Part shown: positions 45,925-56,102 of the stretch, one piece after another | Layout: each line of letters starts with the position of its first letter | How positions within the stretch are numbered: the stretch's first letter is position 1 | Source of the DNA: Heloderma charlesbogerti | Lineage: Eukaryota; Chordata; Lepidosauria; Squamata; Helodermatidae | Direction: 5' to 3' | Length of the DNA: 64,000 bases | NCBI GenBank assembly: GCA_026122225.1 | Contig: JANEZZ010002769.1 | Span: forward strand, 992,001-1,056,000 | The notes under the pieces: generated by a model | The model's input: the letters and a program-made list of their open reading frames with translations, nothing else | The model's database searches: none | Told to the model about the DNA's origin: nothing | Program-made: the position numbers and the translations under genes

Positions 45925-46250
45925 AGACTAGGCTTTTATGGCATCATCTTGCCTCATTCATGGAAATTTAAGGGGGCTCCAGACATTGCCATCTTTCAGT
46001 CGGAGCCCCCATGTTTTCCCACCACTCCTTTCATCTGTTCTCTTACCATAGTTAAGGGGGGGGAAAGGCAGAATAGCTGCATAATGCTTTCTGCTTGGTA
46101 GCACTAGGAGCCTTCCATCTGGAAGCACCCAGAGACAAGCTGGCTTGATACTGAAGCCATAAAGCCTGCATTTAGAGTGCTTCCAGACAAGACTTTTTTA
46201 GAATGTTTCCAGACACGGCTTTTATTGCACCATCGCCCTGCCTCATTCAT
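45925..46250. repeat. Decayed foldback repeats, related to 43370-43615
   Basis: Contains gttttcccaccactcctttc and gaatagctgcataatgcttt .. gtagcactaggagcc, shared with 43370-43615. The flanks ggcttttatggcatcatctt / ggcttttattgcaccatcgc are repeated within it. Family unassigned. Confidence 0.55.
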
Positions 46251-46800
46251 AGCATTGTGTGTGTGTGTGCACGCATGCGCACCAACTTGTGTCAGCAGTA
46301 TGGGGGAGGCGAGTAGATGGAGTTGCTTGAGGTCCAAACAAGTGTAATTACAGGACCTAGGGCCACTTCACACATTTTGTACAGAAAACCCACGTTTCCC
46401 ACAGGGTATATGCTCAACAGAAAGCTGCAGCTGTTCTTAGCTTCCTGATGAGGGCAGCGACATAATATACCTGTTCACTGCACGCAGACTTTACATTTTA
46501 AGTTAGACAGAAAACAAATCTTAAGTGTGCACCTAAAATACAATATCTGAAGTAGCTCTGGATCTTGCCAGCAAAAGGGTCACATGTTCACTGGTGGCAA
46601 CGCACCCCGTAGTAACAGAGGTGGTATCCACATTTATTGTCAAGCGTAAATATGCTCCACTTTACCATCACCTTTACCCAGAGTATGAGAGTGATGGAGT
46701 AGGCAAGCCAGTAGCAGGTGAAAAAAGCATGCAGGTGGCAGATGGTTTTTCTGAAAAAGGAAAAAAAGTCACACTGTTTCAACCCTGACTAGGTAGTAAC
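46251..46800. other. No gene recognised; short (GT)n at 46257-46269
   Basis: A short GT tract and otherwise unique-looking sequence. Confidence 0.4.
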
Positions 46801-46876
46801 CCTGCTCCCCTCCTGCTCTGCAAGATCCCTTGTGGGACTCAACGGTCTTATAGGCCCCTTCCAACTATTCTAGGAC
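46801..46876 (+). mobile_element. CR1 3' tail fragment
   Basis: The segment ggactcaacggtcttatagg .. ccccttccaactattctagg is the terminal CR1 motif. Only about 50-70 bases are recognisable. Confidence 0.7.
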
Positions 46877-49004
46877 TCAGGCAGAGCTGCTGCCCTGGAT
46901 GACATCGCTGCCTCTTCAAGGCTGTGGCTAGTGGGCAGCAACGAATGAGAGCTAGCTGAGCCCTGGCCCCGTGCCGGGTGGATCTGGCACCACTTCCTCT
47001 TTCTAGGTCCCTGATTCAGACCCTGCCAGGTGCACGCCCAGCCCCACGCCTAAAGGGGATCAAATCTGGGACTATCATTAATTTTGATCTAATTGAAGGG
47101 ATTGTAGCTGCAGAGCCCAGCTGGTCACAGCAGGAGCCTCTCTGCCTCATGCCAAGCACAGCCTCCTGAACCTACGGCAGAGAGAGGGGGTGGGAGAGAA
47201 AGGGGGGGCTGGTGCCCCTCCTGTGCTGCTTGTTATCGCAGGCAGGTCAGGCTCTCGATGAGGGTGGTAGGCAGCACCGCTTTGGGGAGCTCCAGGATGA
47301 CAAGACGTCCAGTTCAATTATACATGTGTCGCCAAAGGGGCTGGGGCAGCCATCATGGTTGGTTCCTCTGCAAGCTGTTCGGCTCCTTGTGCAGAGAAGG
47401 CTAAGAGGAAGGAGCATGGGATGTGGGGGTGAGCAGGCAGAGAAGACAGCGGGGAACAAGCACCAGGTACATCCAGGCCCCATACATGGGATGGGATTAG
47501 AAAACACACACACACCAAACACACATTACTAGGCAAAGCATGGTAACTCTCCCAACCAGAAATGTGGATACAAACTCCTGAATGAATGGGACCACCAGGC
47601 AACTCGGAGCCAGGGGGGCTTGTACTTCCTTATTGCAATGTGCAAGGCACAGCTCTGCTGCTAAGTGACATTACATGGGGCGCCTATGTCCGAGTTTGCT
47701 GTTCAGATAGCATCTGTGCCCGAGCCACTGTGATCTAAGATTTCAAGCCGTGCTGATGAGGTGGATCTGTATGTTGTATGTGGCAAGGCTGTGGGGGCAA
47801 TGCCGGCGAGGCTCTCTCCATTGGTGCTCTGTGCCAAAGTAGCTTGGGTGTTGCTTTCAAGCATGTAGATGATCTGTGCTGTCATACAACTTGTGCCTTT
47901 CTGTATATTCTGGAGTACATGAAGGGGTGGTCATATGCCACTCCATGAGGGAAAAGGAGAGGTATGATTTCAAGGCAAATGTTGGAATGAAAACATGTAT
48001 GTACCTGAAAAGCATCTTCGCATTAGGCAGGCTTCTTCAACTATGGATCACCCCAGCCCAAGCTAATCAGCAGCAGGTTGGTACATTCTGCTTTTGTGCA
48101 AGCTTCCATGTGGCATAACTGGCACTTCTTTCTACATAGGGGTGGCTTCTCACATGATGGCCCTTTGCGTACACTGGGGGAAGGGAACCTCTGCCCACAG
48201 GCCTAATCCAGGCCACAGAGGTTCCCATCCAACCCATGGAGGTTCTGGCTGCAGAATACCAGAAAGAAAAAGGGGTCTCTTGATCATATGAAAGTACCTC
48301 TTCCACAGCAGAAGGGCAGTTTCCCACTTGTTGCTAATTGGGGAAGTTTAAAATCTGTAATCCAGTGAAAACAGAACCCAGTCCTTGCTTAAAGCTGCCG
48401 CTCTGCACAGGAAAACATCTTTGGTCTCAAAGGAAATATATTTGCATTTGCTGTCTGTGGCGTTGAACGAAATGGTGCGGCAATTACAAAGGCCATAGAT
48501 GTTCATCAATAGATGAACACCATATTGTGGGATGAACATGCAAGCCATAGCAGGAGTAGAATAGCATCCATTGTCACAATCCCAATGTGTAGCATAGTTG
48601 CTAACCAGAATGAATGGAGGAATGAACGAATAAACACAGAAATGAAGGATGAATATATGGATAAATTTACATTCTACGAGAATTCAAAACAAATAACAGC
48701 TCACCTGAACTCTAAACAGTGAGGCATGTACAGAACCAGGATTTCATTAATGATCCTCAGTAAAACACCTCTGTGGGTGCAAAACATGTCTGTCTCTGGG
48801 ATGAGAGAAGCAGGTTGCCCCAGGTGTTCAGCCCACTAATGTGGAAGAACTACTGGAATGCAACCTCTCAACAGGTTGCTGGTGGTCTCTTGCACAAGCT
48901 ATGAAGTCAGGCTTACACTGGGATTGGAAATACAACACTGTCTTCTTTTTTTAAAAGTACATCTGAACTCACTCTTAAACGAGGCAGTTGGGGCTGCTCA
49001 TACT
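46877..49004. promoter_or_regulatory. Unique sequence with two candidate regulatory blocks
   Basis: No gene seen. Block 46990-47130 (tatcattaattttgatctaa .. ttgaagggattgtagctg) and block 48395-48515 (atatatttgcatttgctg, ggcgttgaacgaaatgg, gcaattacaaaggcc) are repeat-free with homeodomain- or octamer-like cores. They are candidates only. Confidence 0.35.
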
Positions 49005-49218
49005 TCTCTGCTCCATAATGCGTGAAGCAGACCAATGATCTGCCCCAAGACATCTAACCAAGTACTGTCCCGCCTGACAGGCAGCAGCTTGCCAAAGTCT
49101 CAGGCAAAGGACTTCACCACTCCTGCTCCCTGAGATCCTTAAAGGGAGATGCCAGGGAGTGAGCCGGGGACCTTCTCTTTTCAAAGCATGTGCTGTTCCA
49201 CTGAGCTATGCCCTCCCC
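49005..49218 (-). mobile_element. tRNA-Ala-type SINE, older copy
   Basis: The plus-strand end aagcatgtgctgttccactg .. agctatgccctc is the reverse complement of the SINE A-box region. Earlier blocks ccaagtactgtcccgcctga and tgccagggagtgagccgggg match the body. More diverged than the copy at 45736. Confidence 0.7.
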
Positions 49219-49314
49219 TGAATAAAAGATGGGGGCTCCCTTGCTCTGGGGACACAGAAGGGACAGCTTTTGGTTGTGCTGGTTCACAGCATCAAACCAC
49301 AGTTTATGCAAAGG

Positions 49315-49400
49315 TGTCCAACTTTCCTGCATTCAGCAGGGGGTTGGACTCGATGGCCTTGTAGGCCCCTTCCAACCCTACTATTCTATGATTCTATAAC
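49315..49400 (+). mobile_element. CR1 3' tail fragment
   Basis: The sequence gggggttggactcgatggcc, then ttgtaggccccttccaaccc and tattctatgattctat is the diagnostic CR1 3' end. Nothing of the coding region remains. Confidence 0.92.
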
Positions 49401-49842
49401 TTCCCTACATTATAGCAGAATTCCATGTTTCTGTGCAGAAAGCACACAGCCTTTGGTGTATGATTGCACAACTGCACCTGTTTCTAGTTAGGTCTAGGCT
49501 GGAGTTTAAAATGAAAGGGAAGCTTGGAGGAACCAGACATTTTCAGAAAGGAAGATATGTTTTTTGAATCAGACTGTGTGTTAAGTCTTCAGCTTCTAAA
49601 AGGTTTGCCAAAGCTCCATTGCTCTTGCCCTGCCCTATCCATACAGCATTTCTACACAAGGCTTTTATTGCATGAACATGATTGGTCACACATGGAAGTT
49701 TGCAGGTCCTTTGCACAACATCGTCAACTGCCAGGGGATCTCCCATGCTTTCTGACCTTTATCCCAGTTTTAAAATGGTCGGGGATAATGCAGTAATAAA
49801 TGTTAACCCGCTTTAATGGCCGTGTGAAATTGTGCAGTTCTG
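49401..49842. other. No gene recognised
   Basis: Unique-looking sequence; ggcttttattgcatgaacat near 49661 resembles the repeat at 45925. Confidence 0.4.
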
Positions 49843-49851
49843 CTATAACAC

Positions 49852-49866
49852 AGCGCCATCTAGTGG
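49852..49866 (-). promoter_or_regulatory. CTCF-type binding motif
   Basis: The minus strand reads CCACTAGATGGCGCT. It fits the vertebrate CTCF core CCASYAGRKGGCRSY at all 15 positions. CTCF anchors chromatin loops and its orientation sets loop direction; this one points along the minus strand. Occupancy cannot be judged from sequence. Retroelements can also carry such motifs. Confidence 0.6.
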
Positions 49867-50015
49867 CTGTATAATGAAACATATAGAACTTGCAGACAAA
49901 GGAAGTCCTGGGGAAAAAAAGGCCTGTGTCAGCCCATATCTTAATCCTGTGAAGAATCCGGAAGCGGAAACCCCAAAGCCCACAGAGCCAACAGATACTA
50001 GAATAAAATTCCCAC

Positions 50016-50179
50016 CTGTAAGAAGTGCTGGGAACAAGTTTCCCAGGGAGAGTTTGGAGCTGCCTCCTCAGGATATATCTATGATAACACTGAATAAACA
50101 TTTAGCCAGGGTTGTGTTTGAGTTCTGCTGAGATTTGGGTCCATGCAAAGATCTGATTATCTTTCATTAAAGAGTGGTG
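50016..50179. other. No supported feature
   Basis: Unique-looking sequence next to a possible splice acceptor at 50016 on the minus strand, discussed as a finding. Confidence 0.35.
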
Positions 50180-50640
50180 TGTTTATTTACTTACTTCCTT
50201 TGTTTCATGCCCTGCACTTTCGATCTGAAACAACCCCCAAGGCAGCTTACAAATGAAACAACGAAGAATAAAGTAATACAATAGTATACAAAAAAATGTT
50301 TAGAAGAGTATAATCACATAAAACACGTAAAAGCAGCAGCAGCATAAAAACAGTACAGTGCCAGTGTCCAAAAGCATTCTTAGAGAACCAATTTTTCACT
50401 GCCCACTGAAAGGTGAGAAGTGGCTGCAAGAGGTAGGTTGCCTGCAGAAGGGCATTCAAGAACCATGACATCACAATTGAAAAGGCACCGTCTCTCCTGC
50501 CTACTGACCTCATCTCTGAAGATGGGAGATTGCAGAGTAGGACCTCTGATATTGACCAAAGCACACAAATAGGCACATGTGGGATGAGGCGGTCCTTTAG
50601 ATATTCTCGCCCCAAATAGTAGTCAAGGGCTACTATCTGG
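50180..50640 (-). mobile_element. L2-like LINE 3' region, decayed
   Basis: The plus strand shows ggcagcttacaaatgaaaca and an A-rich tract, then gaaaaggcaccgtctctcct. These are the reverse complement of the same LINE 3' region as 12790-13250, with many changes. Confidence 0.65.
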
Positions 50641-51479
50641 TATCGACTCCTGGTAGAAACATAGCAATGATACAGTAGCCATTTTCCTTTATTCTGAGGA
50701 TGTGGAGACAGGAGAGGTTGCAGTCGCTTAGTGATGAGGGCAATGCCCTCTGCATGTGCACAGAGACATTTTTTGGTTGCTATGCAAGCTGCATGTGATC
50801 ATATACTGGTTGATCCATAGAGGTAGTTTTGGGATGGAACTGTGTACTAAATCACATTGATGCTCCAATTATGCACCATTCAGCTTTTTATGATGCAATA
50901 GACAGAGGAGTATATATGTTCAAGGCAATCACGGCATTAACCTGAAATGGTGTTGAAATTCCTTCTGCAACTGCAGAAGCTGTCAGCCCACAGAAAACAC
51001 GAGTCATATTTTCAACCATATAGGGTGTGGGGGTGCAATTCTGCAAAGGCAGGTGTACTCCCCAAGTATTACCACATTTTTCAGCTATGGAGAGCCATGG
51101 GGAAACCAAGTTGTAGGGACTACAGATGAGTAGGTAAGCCTCACTTAGAAGTATTATAATTAAAATGGTGAGCCACTTACAAGCAGCATTAAAAAAGATT
51201 CAGTAATGGCTGGATCTGGTCTCCCTCTTAACCCTCCAGAATCAGAAGGTGATGAGCCCCTCAATCTATCAAGGAGAACCCAGAAAATATGTTTGCAGTT
51301 ATTTCCAAACACAGGGGATCCTGGGTAGAGGAGTAGTCATAGGCAATTCAATTACTGCTTTGCTCAGCTATGGAAGTTTTACCAACAATGCCACACACTG
51401 TTCGCCTCATGTCTTCTAAAGACAGGGTATTTAGTGTGGCTGCATCAAGCTTATGGAACAAATATTAAGCAAGCACCAT
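50641..51479. other. No gene recognised
   Basis: Unique-looking sequence. Confidence 0.4.
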
Positions 51480-51700
51480 CACTGATGAGCTTCTGTCGCT
51501 CTGTCAAAACATTTCTTTTCCCCACAAGCTTTCCCAGATCTGTGACCCAGCCTACACGCTCATCATTGTTTTTTAAAGACTGGTTTTAGCGTTGCCTTAT
51601 CTGTATTGTATTATATTGGATTTGTTTTTGTTCAGTGCTCAGATATTTCTTATAGTACGAGCAGTATATAAATTTAATCGACAAACCAACCAATAAAATG
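51480..51700 (+). mobile_element. L2 LINE, 3' end
   Basis: Contains caaaacatttcttttcccca, ttgtattatattggatttgt and gagcagtatataaatttaat, the L2 C-terminal and 3' UTR pattern ending in an A-rich tail. Confidence 0.75.
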
Positions 51701-53223
51701 TTTTCCTTCTGTTTTAGACCAAGAGCGGCCTCTCACGTAGTTTGCATATCAGCTGTGGCCAAAGGTCCTGCAGATGTCCCCAAATGCTGGACAGAAGCCA
51801 CCCCCATGCACATCCTCCCAGCACATGCTGAAGCAAAACCCTTATGGGCAGCATCAAAGGGAGACTCCACCAGAATGGTTAGTGCTTTGCTGACTGAAGG
51901 CTACATCACTCCAGAATGCCAGATGTGATGAGGGGGCAAAAGGTAGTTCCCTGGTTGGGAGGGGAAAGCATTCTCTATGTGCTCGGAGGAACGGAGTAAC
52001 AACTGTTGAACAGAAAGGGGAGAAACATTTTACTGGTCCCCTGCAAAAGTGCAGAGCACATTCTGGAACTCATGATGTGCTATTGGTAACCTTGCTTATT
52101 CTGTCTGCTACACACTACACCCACACAGACACAGCTTGGTATATAATGAACCTTTTGGAGTGTCTGGAAAAGGAAGTCGGGGACTGAAGCCACTGAGGCA
52201 CAAATCAACCTACTGGTGATGAGTGTCCTCAAAAGAATAAATTTGGGGGGCTGGGGGGGGAAGCAACAACGTATATATTAAAAGCAGTTTTACAAATGTT
52301 CTTTACAGTAAGTGAGGCACACAAAATAATGAGCACTTTCAAAAAAGTGAGTAAAGTAATGGATTTTTTTGCAAGGTTTTTTTTTTCCAATGGTACAGAA
52401 TATTGAGCACAATCCAGCCCAGGTTTAGCACTGTTAACTCCTCCCACTGCAATCAAGGGAACTTAATGAAAATACCGACATTTTCTCCATTATGATAAAT
52501 GGGACTTAAAAGTGCTAAACTTAGGCTACAGCAAGTCCACTGTGATCCTTGATTATGAGTTTTCATACAGTTTATTACTGAGCCCCAGTCAGGCTTTTAG
52601 TTTGCATAAACAGTTTATTACAAAAAAAAGGTTCATTCAAAAATATGGTTACGCTAGACCATTTTTGTATTTTTTTTTCTTATTATGCCTCAAATCTTCC
52701 CCCACAGTTCCTTTATTAAGATTTGTGAAAAAGATGATTGCACAATGTTGCACACTAAAACATATTATGAACGTAAAAAAACCAATAAAAACTAACAAAA
52801 AACCCACGTATATAAAACCCAACAATCAATTCTTGCCTGTCACCAGATATTCCTGGCTCTGTTGCTATGTTTGTCATACAGAGGAATGCATAATTGTGTA
52901 CAGTGTGATTTAAGGGCTGCATTTTTCCAGCCTTTTCATGAAATGGGAGTGACCTCTGTGGGTTGGAGTCACAGGCAGGTGTGGATCACCGGTTTTGGTA
53001 AGACTGGGAGATGGGGAAGATCATTTTTAGTATTGATCAACTACAGTTGCCTCCTCTTGCTCCTGTATTGAAGATATACAACGACAGGAACTGGGCATTC
53101 CACCCTTCATTCCTTGTGCAAGTATGGCCAGGAATGGCCTTTGCTGCTACAAGGGATAGCTGCAAATATCAGCCTGCTTGCTAGCAACTAACTTGCCCCT
53201 TTTGTCTTCCTCTCGTCATAGAT
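51701..53223. other. No gene recognised
   Basis: Unique-looking sequence. A plus-strand open frame at 51718-51877 has exon-like borders but was not accepted. Confidence 0.4.
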
Positions 53224-53262
53224 CAGCCTTCCCCAACCTGGTGCCCTCCAGATGTGTTGGAC
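53224..53262 (+). mobile_element. Foldback hAT-like element, left terminus only
   Basis: Starts CAGCCTTCCCCAACCTGGTG and continues ccctccagatgtgttggaca, then the match ends. Confidence 0.75.
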
Positions 53263-53904
53263 AAAATTATTCCAGGTGAAACTTCCCACTGTAAAAACTG
53301 AACCGGAGAAATAGCCAGAGGAAAGCACAGAAAAGCAATTTCTGGACAGGCTGCCATTGAGGCTAAAGACGCACTTCTGAGGTTACTCAAGCACAAGCGT
53401 TTCTAACCAAGCCAAGTTCAGTCTTGTAGCATTTGGAGGGCCTTTTCCATGGGGCTGGAGCAAGTGCAACGGCTGTCATGTGGGTGGTTTGCAGACAAGA
53501 AGGTGGATATCATGGGAAGGGGCAGAAACAGTCATGGTTCTATGTTGGGTATGTCTTTGCACTGCGCCATTCATAGCAACAGCATGTTCAAACGAAGAGG
53601 AGGAGGTGATGGCATGCACAGAGCCCTTTCATTAAATTCTAAAATGCCACCAATCCGCTGTCTTGTAGGGAAGAAGGAGCAGGTGGGTAGGTGGGAAAGA
53701 CAGACTGAATCAGCTGCCCGTCCTGCTTGCTGAACATCTGGCTGCTGCTGGATCAGAGAGCAGACTCATGTGCTCTGCACTGAGTCCAAGGCAAGGCAGG
53801 AGTTGGGAAAAAGAGATTAGCCAGAAAATATTGTAAAGCATGGGCACTGTGCACTTCCATTGACCTTGAGTTGTTCATCTTTTGGGGTGGGCGGGTGGAC
53901 TTAC
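53263..53904. other. No feature recognised; presumed intron of the candidate gene
   Basis: No exon with two good splice sites was found here on the minus strand. Confidence 0.35.
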
Positions 53905-53979
53905 CAGTAGTTTGTGGCATAATTGGTGGTTGCAAAGTACTTTTAGAAGAGCTGTGAAAATGAGGGGTGGGCGGAACGT
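53905..53979 (-). CDS. Candidate internal exon of an unidentified gene (exon B)
   Basis: On the minus strand a strong acceptor (gctgctttgtcttag) precedes ACGTTCCGCC, and the exon ends CAAACTACTG before a consensus donor GTAAGTCC. It is 75 nt, 25 codons, phase 1 at both ends. Joined to exon A (54093-54302) it continues in frame as DVPPTPHF, then a Ser/Pro-rich stretch (SSSKSTLQPPIMPQTT). The function is not recognised. The region looks like a flexible linker rather than a folded domain. Both splice sites were read from sequence; expression is unverified. Confidence 0.5.
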
Positions 53980-54092
53980 CTAAGACAAAGCAGCAAAGTC
54001 CATTAAGCAAAACAAAAGAGAGTCCAGGGGAAATACACAAATGTAAATTAATATACATATTTTGAAAGGACTGGGAGATATTATTTACCTAC

Positions 54093-54302
54093 CAAGTATG
54101 CTGAGGGTCTCTTCCCTCTCTGGCACCAAGATGGAAGGGCCAATGGGCTCTCTTCCAAAAAGGAGTTGGGATTCTGCATGCCAGACTACATTGTCCTGGC
54201 CAAACAATTCCTGAGAATCCTGAATCTCAAAGGAGGCTTGATCTTCCACTGCAGGTTCCACATCAAAATTGTCAAGGGCCCAGAGTAGGGTTAGGCTCAC
54301 AT
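54093..54302 (-). CDS. Candidate internal exon of an unidentified gene (exon A)
   Basis: On the minus strand the acceptor (gactgcatttttgcagcag) precedes ATGTGAGCCTAACC and the exon ends CAGCATACTTG before the donor GTAGGTAA. It is 210 nt, exactly 70 codons, phase 1 at both ends. The only open frame reads SLTLLWALDNFDVEP, then acidic sequence (VEDQASFEIQDSQELFGQD) and FGREPIGPSILVPEREETLS. Net negative charge, no cysteines and no membrane span are visible. An internal ATG at the first base is followed by TGA in that frame, so it is not a start. The protein is unknown to me. It is on the same strand as ASIC4, 13 kb upstream. Earlier and later exons were not securely found. Confidence 0.5.
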
Positions 54303-54519
54303 CTGCTGCAAAAATGCAGTCAAGCTGATCACTGAGTGAGCATCTTTTGGGGCCATTACTAGATTTCCCATTATGCTACTTGACACATGACAGTTGCATT
54401 TCAGGGCCTTATTCTCAGTATGGCATTCCAATGCTGTGCGCCTATCTGGGCCATCTAGTCATTAACTCTCTGGAAAAGACTGGTGTTTCTATGCCTTTGG
54501 TTCAGCTCACTCTGAACTA

Positions 54520-54650
54520 TATATTACCTCCAATATTGGGGGCAGTATACCTCTGAATACCAGTTGCTGGGGAACATGAATAGGAGGGTGCTATTGTGCT
54601 TATATCCTGCTTGTGGGGTCCCCTTAGGCATCTGGTTGGCCACAGTGGGA
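54520..54650 (+). mobile_element. CR1/L3-like LINE 3' region
   Basis: The segment tgaataccagttgctgggga .. gggtgctattgtgcttatat, then ctggttggccacagtggg, is the opposite-strand counterpart of the LINE at 18571-20215. Confidence 0.7.
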
Positions 54651-54860
54651 TTATTATTATGTTACATTTTTATATTCATCAACATCATCATCACCACCCT
54701 CCCAAGGGAGGCCAGGGCATCACCCAATACAATAGAAACACATAATGTATACATAATTAAAAACATCAACCATAAAACTAAACTAAAAACATACACACAG
54801 TTTTAAAGCAGTAAGGTCCCAGGGCCAAGTTTCATCTCAAAAGCCCAGGTGAACAATGTG
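54651..54860 (-). mobile_element. LINE 3' region, A-rich (L2-like)
   Basis: After ttattattatgttacatttt the plus strand has ccctcccaagggaggccagg and a long A-rich stretch, as in 50180-50640. It is too decayed for a firm family call. Confidence 0.5.
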
Positions 54861-54892
54861 AGCTTAAGGGAGCATAGTCATTCTTCCTTCTC

Positions 54893-54985
54893 TTATTCTC
54901 ACAACAATCCTGTGAGGTAGGTTAGACTGAGAGATTGCAACTGGCCTAAGTCACTCAGGGTGCAAGCCCATGAAGATAGTCGCCA
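54893..54985 (-). mobile_element. CORE-type SINE fragment
   Basis: Plus-strand tctcacaacaatcctgtgag, then gtaggttagactgagagatt and ctaagtcactcagggt, is the reverse complement of the SINE core at 43981. Confidence 0.8.
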
Positions 54986-55370
54986 GCCTCAGAACTCGGA
55001 GGCTGTCAACTATCCTATGCAGGGCGGCTGGACCACAGAAGGGATCCTCTCCTCTGTGCTCCAGCCACCCTGCATTTTTGGCTAGACATGCGATTTCGTG
55101 CATCTGGGGACGTCAGAGCAGGAGGTGGGGAGGCTGTGCAGCGCACAGGAAGCCTCATAAAGAGGCTACTGTGGTCTCCTCCTCGCAGTCTCCTCCCTGG
55201 GACCACCCCCTTTTCACCCTCTCTGTGCTCTGTTTGCGAGCACAGAGAAGGAGCCAGTGCAGACAGAACCACGCCAGCTCAAAGGGGAGGGGAGCTCAGT
55301 TCCCAGAAACTGAAAAATCCTATGGCCCTCTAAACAGTGTCCAGTGGCCATAGGATTGCTCTCCCCATAA
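54986..55370. other. No gene recognised; short terminal motif of the 43452 MITE family near 55340
   Basis: The pair tcctatggccctc / gtggccataggattgct forms a small inverted repeat at 55319-55356. The remainder is GC-rich unique sequence. Confidence 0.4.
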
Positions 55371-55741
55371 GCTTCATGGCCAAATATTTATTTATGCTAT
55401 TTCTATCCTGGTTTTCTGAAGCCAACCAAGGCGGTTTCCCAAAAAATCAGAAGGTAAAACCATCAGATAAAAACTTAGTGAAACACTAAAAGCGATCTTA
55501 CCATCTTTTCAGCAACAGGCTAAGACTGTCCTCTACTCCCAGGTATTTAATGGCATATGATGGGGCCATCTATGTCAGCTGACTTCATAGGTCTAGTATT
55601 TTATTAAAATTGCTTTTAGCTGTTTAAATCGTTCTAGATTTTGTATATTGAGATTTTACACTGTATTTTATTTTGTGAACCGGCCAGAGAGCTTCTGCCA
55701 TTGGGCAACATAGAAATGAAATAAATAAATAATACAATCAT
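55371..55741 (+). mobile_element. L2-type LINE 3' end
   Basis: From about 55500 the sequence aagactgtcctctactccca, then tattttattaaaattgcttt and gaaatgaaataaataaataa, is an L2 3' UTR with a polyadenylation-like tail. It directly precedes the Sauria SINE. Confidence 0.75.
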
Positions 55742-55752
55742 AACCATTTAAA

Positions 55753-56092
55753 GTATGGGCCACGGTGGCTTAGTGGTTAAGATGCTGAATTGCAGACTGG
55801 AAGGTCAGCAGGACAGCAGTTCGAGACCCGAGTGCTGCATGACGGAGTGAGCTCTTGTCTTCAGTCCCCGCTTCTGCCAACCTAGCAGTTTGAAAGCAAG
55901 AAATTGCAAGTAGATAAATAGGTACCGCTTCGGCGGGAAAGGTAACAGCGTTCCGTGCACCTTGGTGTTCAGTCATGCTGGCCACATGACCACGGAAGCG
56001 TCTTTGGACAGCGCTGGCTCTTCGGCTTAGAAATGGAGATGAGCACCACACCCTAGAGTTGGACACGACTGTTTGGGGACACCTTTACCTTT
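55753..56092 (+). mobile_element. Sauria SINE, full-length, with target-site duplication
   Basis: The tRNA-like head ccacggtggcttagtggtta (A box) and cagttcgagacccgag (B box region) are followed by the body ggtaccgcttcggcgggaaa, gtaacagcgttccgtgcacc, ctggccacatgaccacgg and cttagaaatggagatgagca. The 3' end gagttggacacgactgtttg resembles BovB, and the tail is acctttaccttt. The 11-mer aaccatttaaa occurs on both sides (55742-55752 and 56093-56103), the product of retrotransposition. Sauria SINEs are restricted to squamates, so this is the best taxonomic marker in the window. Confidence 0.95.
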
Positions 56093-56102
56093 AACCATTT
56101 AA

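Noticed and set aside
51718..51877. Plus-strand exon-like segment (ccttctgttttag acceptor, gttagt donor)
   Set aside because: It begins directly after an L2 tail, the donor is weak, it is 160 nt long with no partner exon, and no family resemblance is seen.
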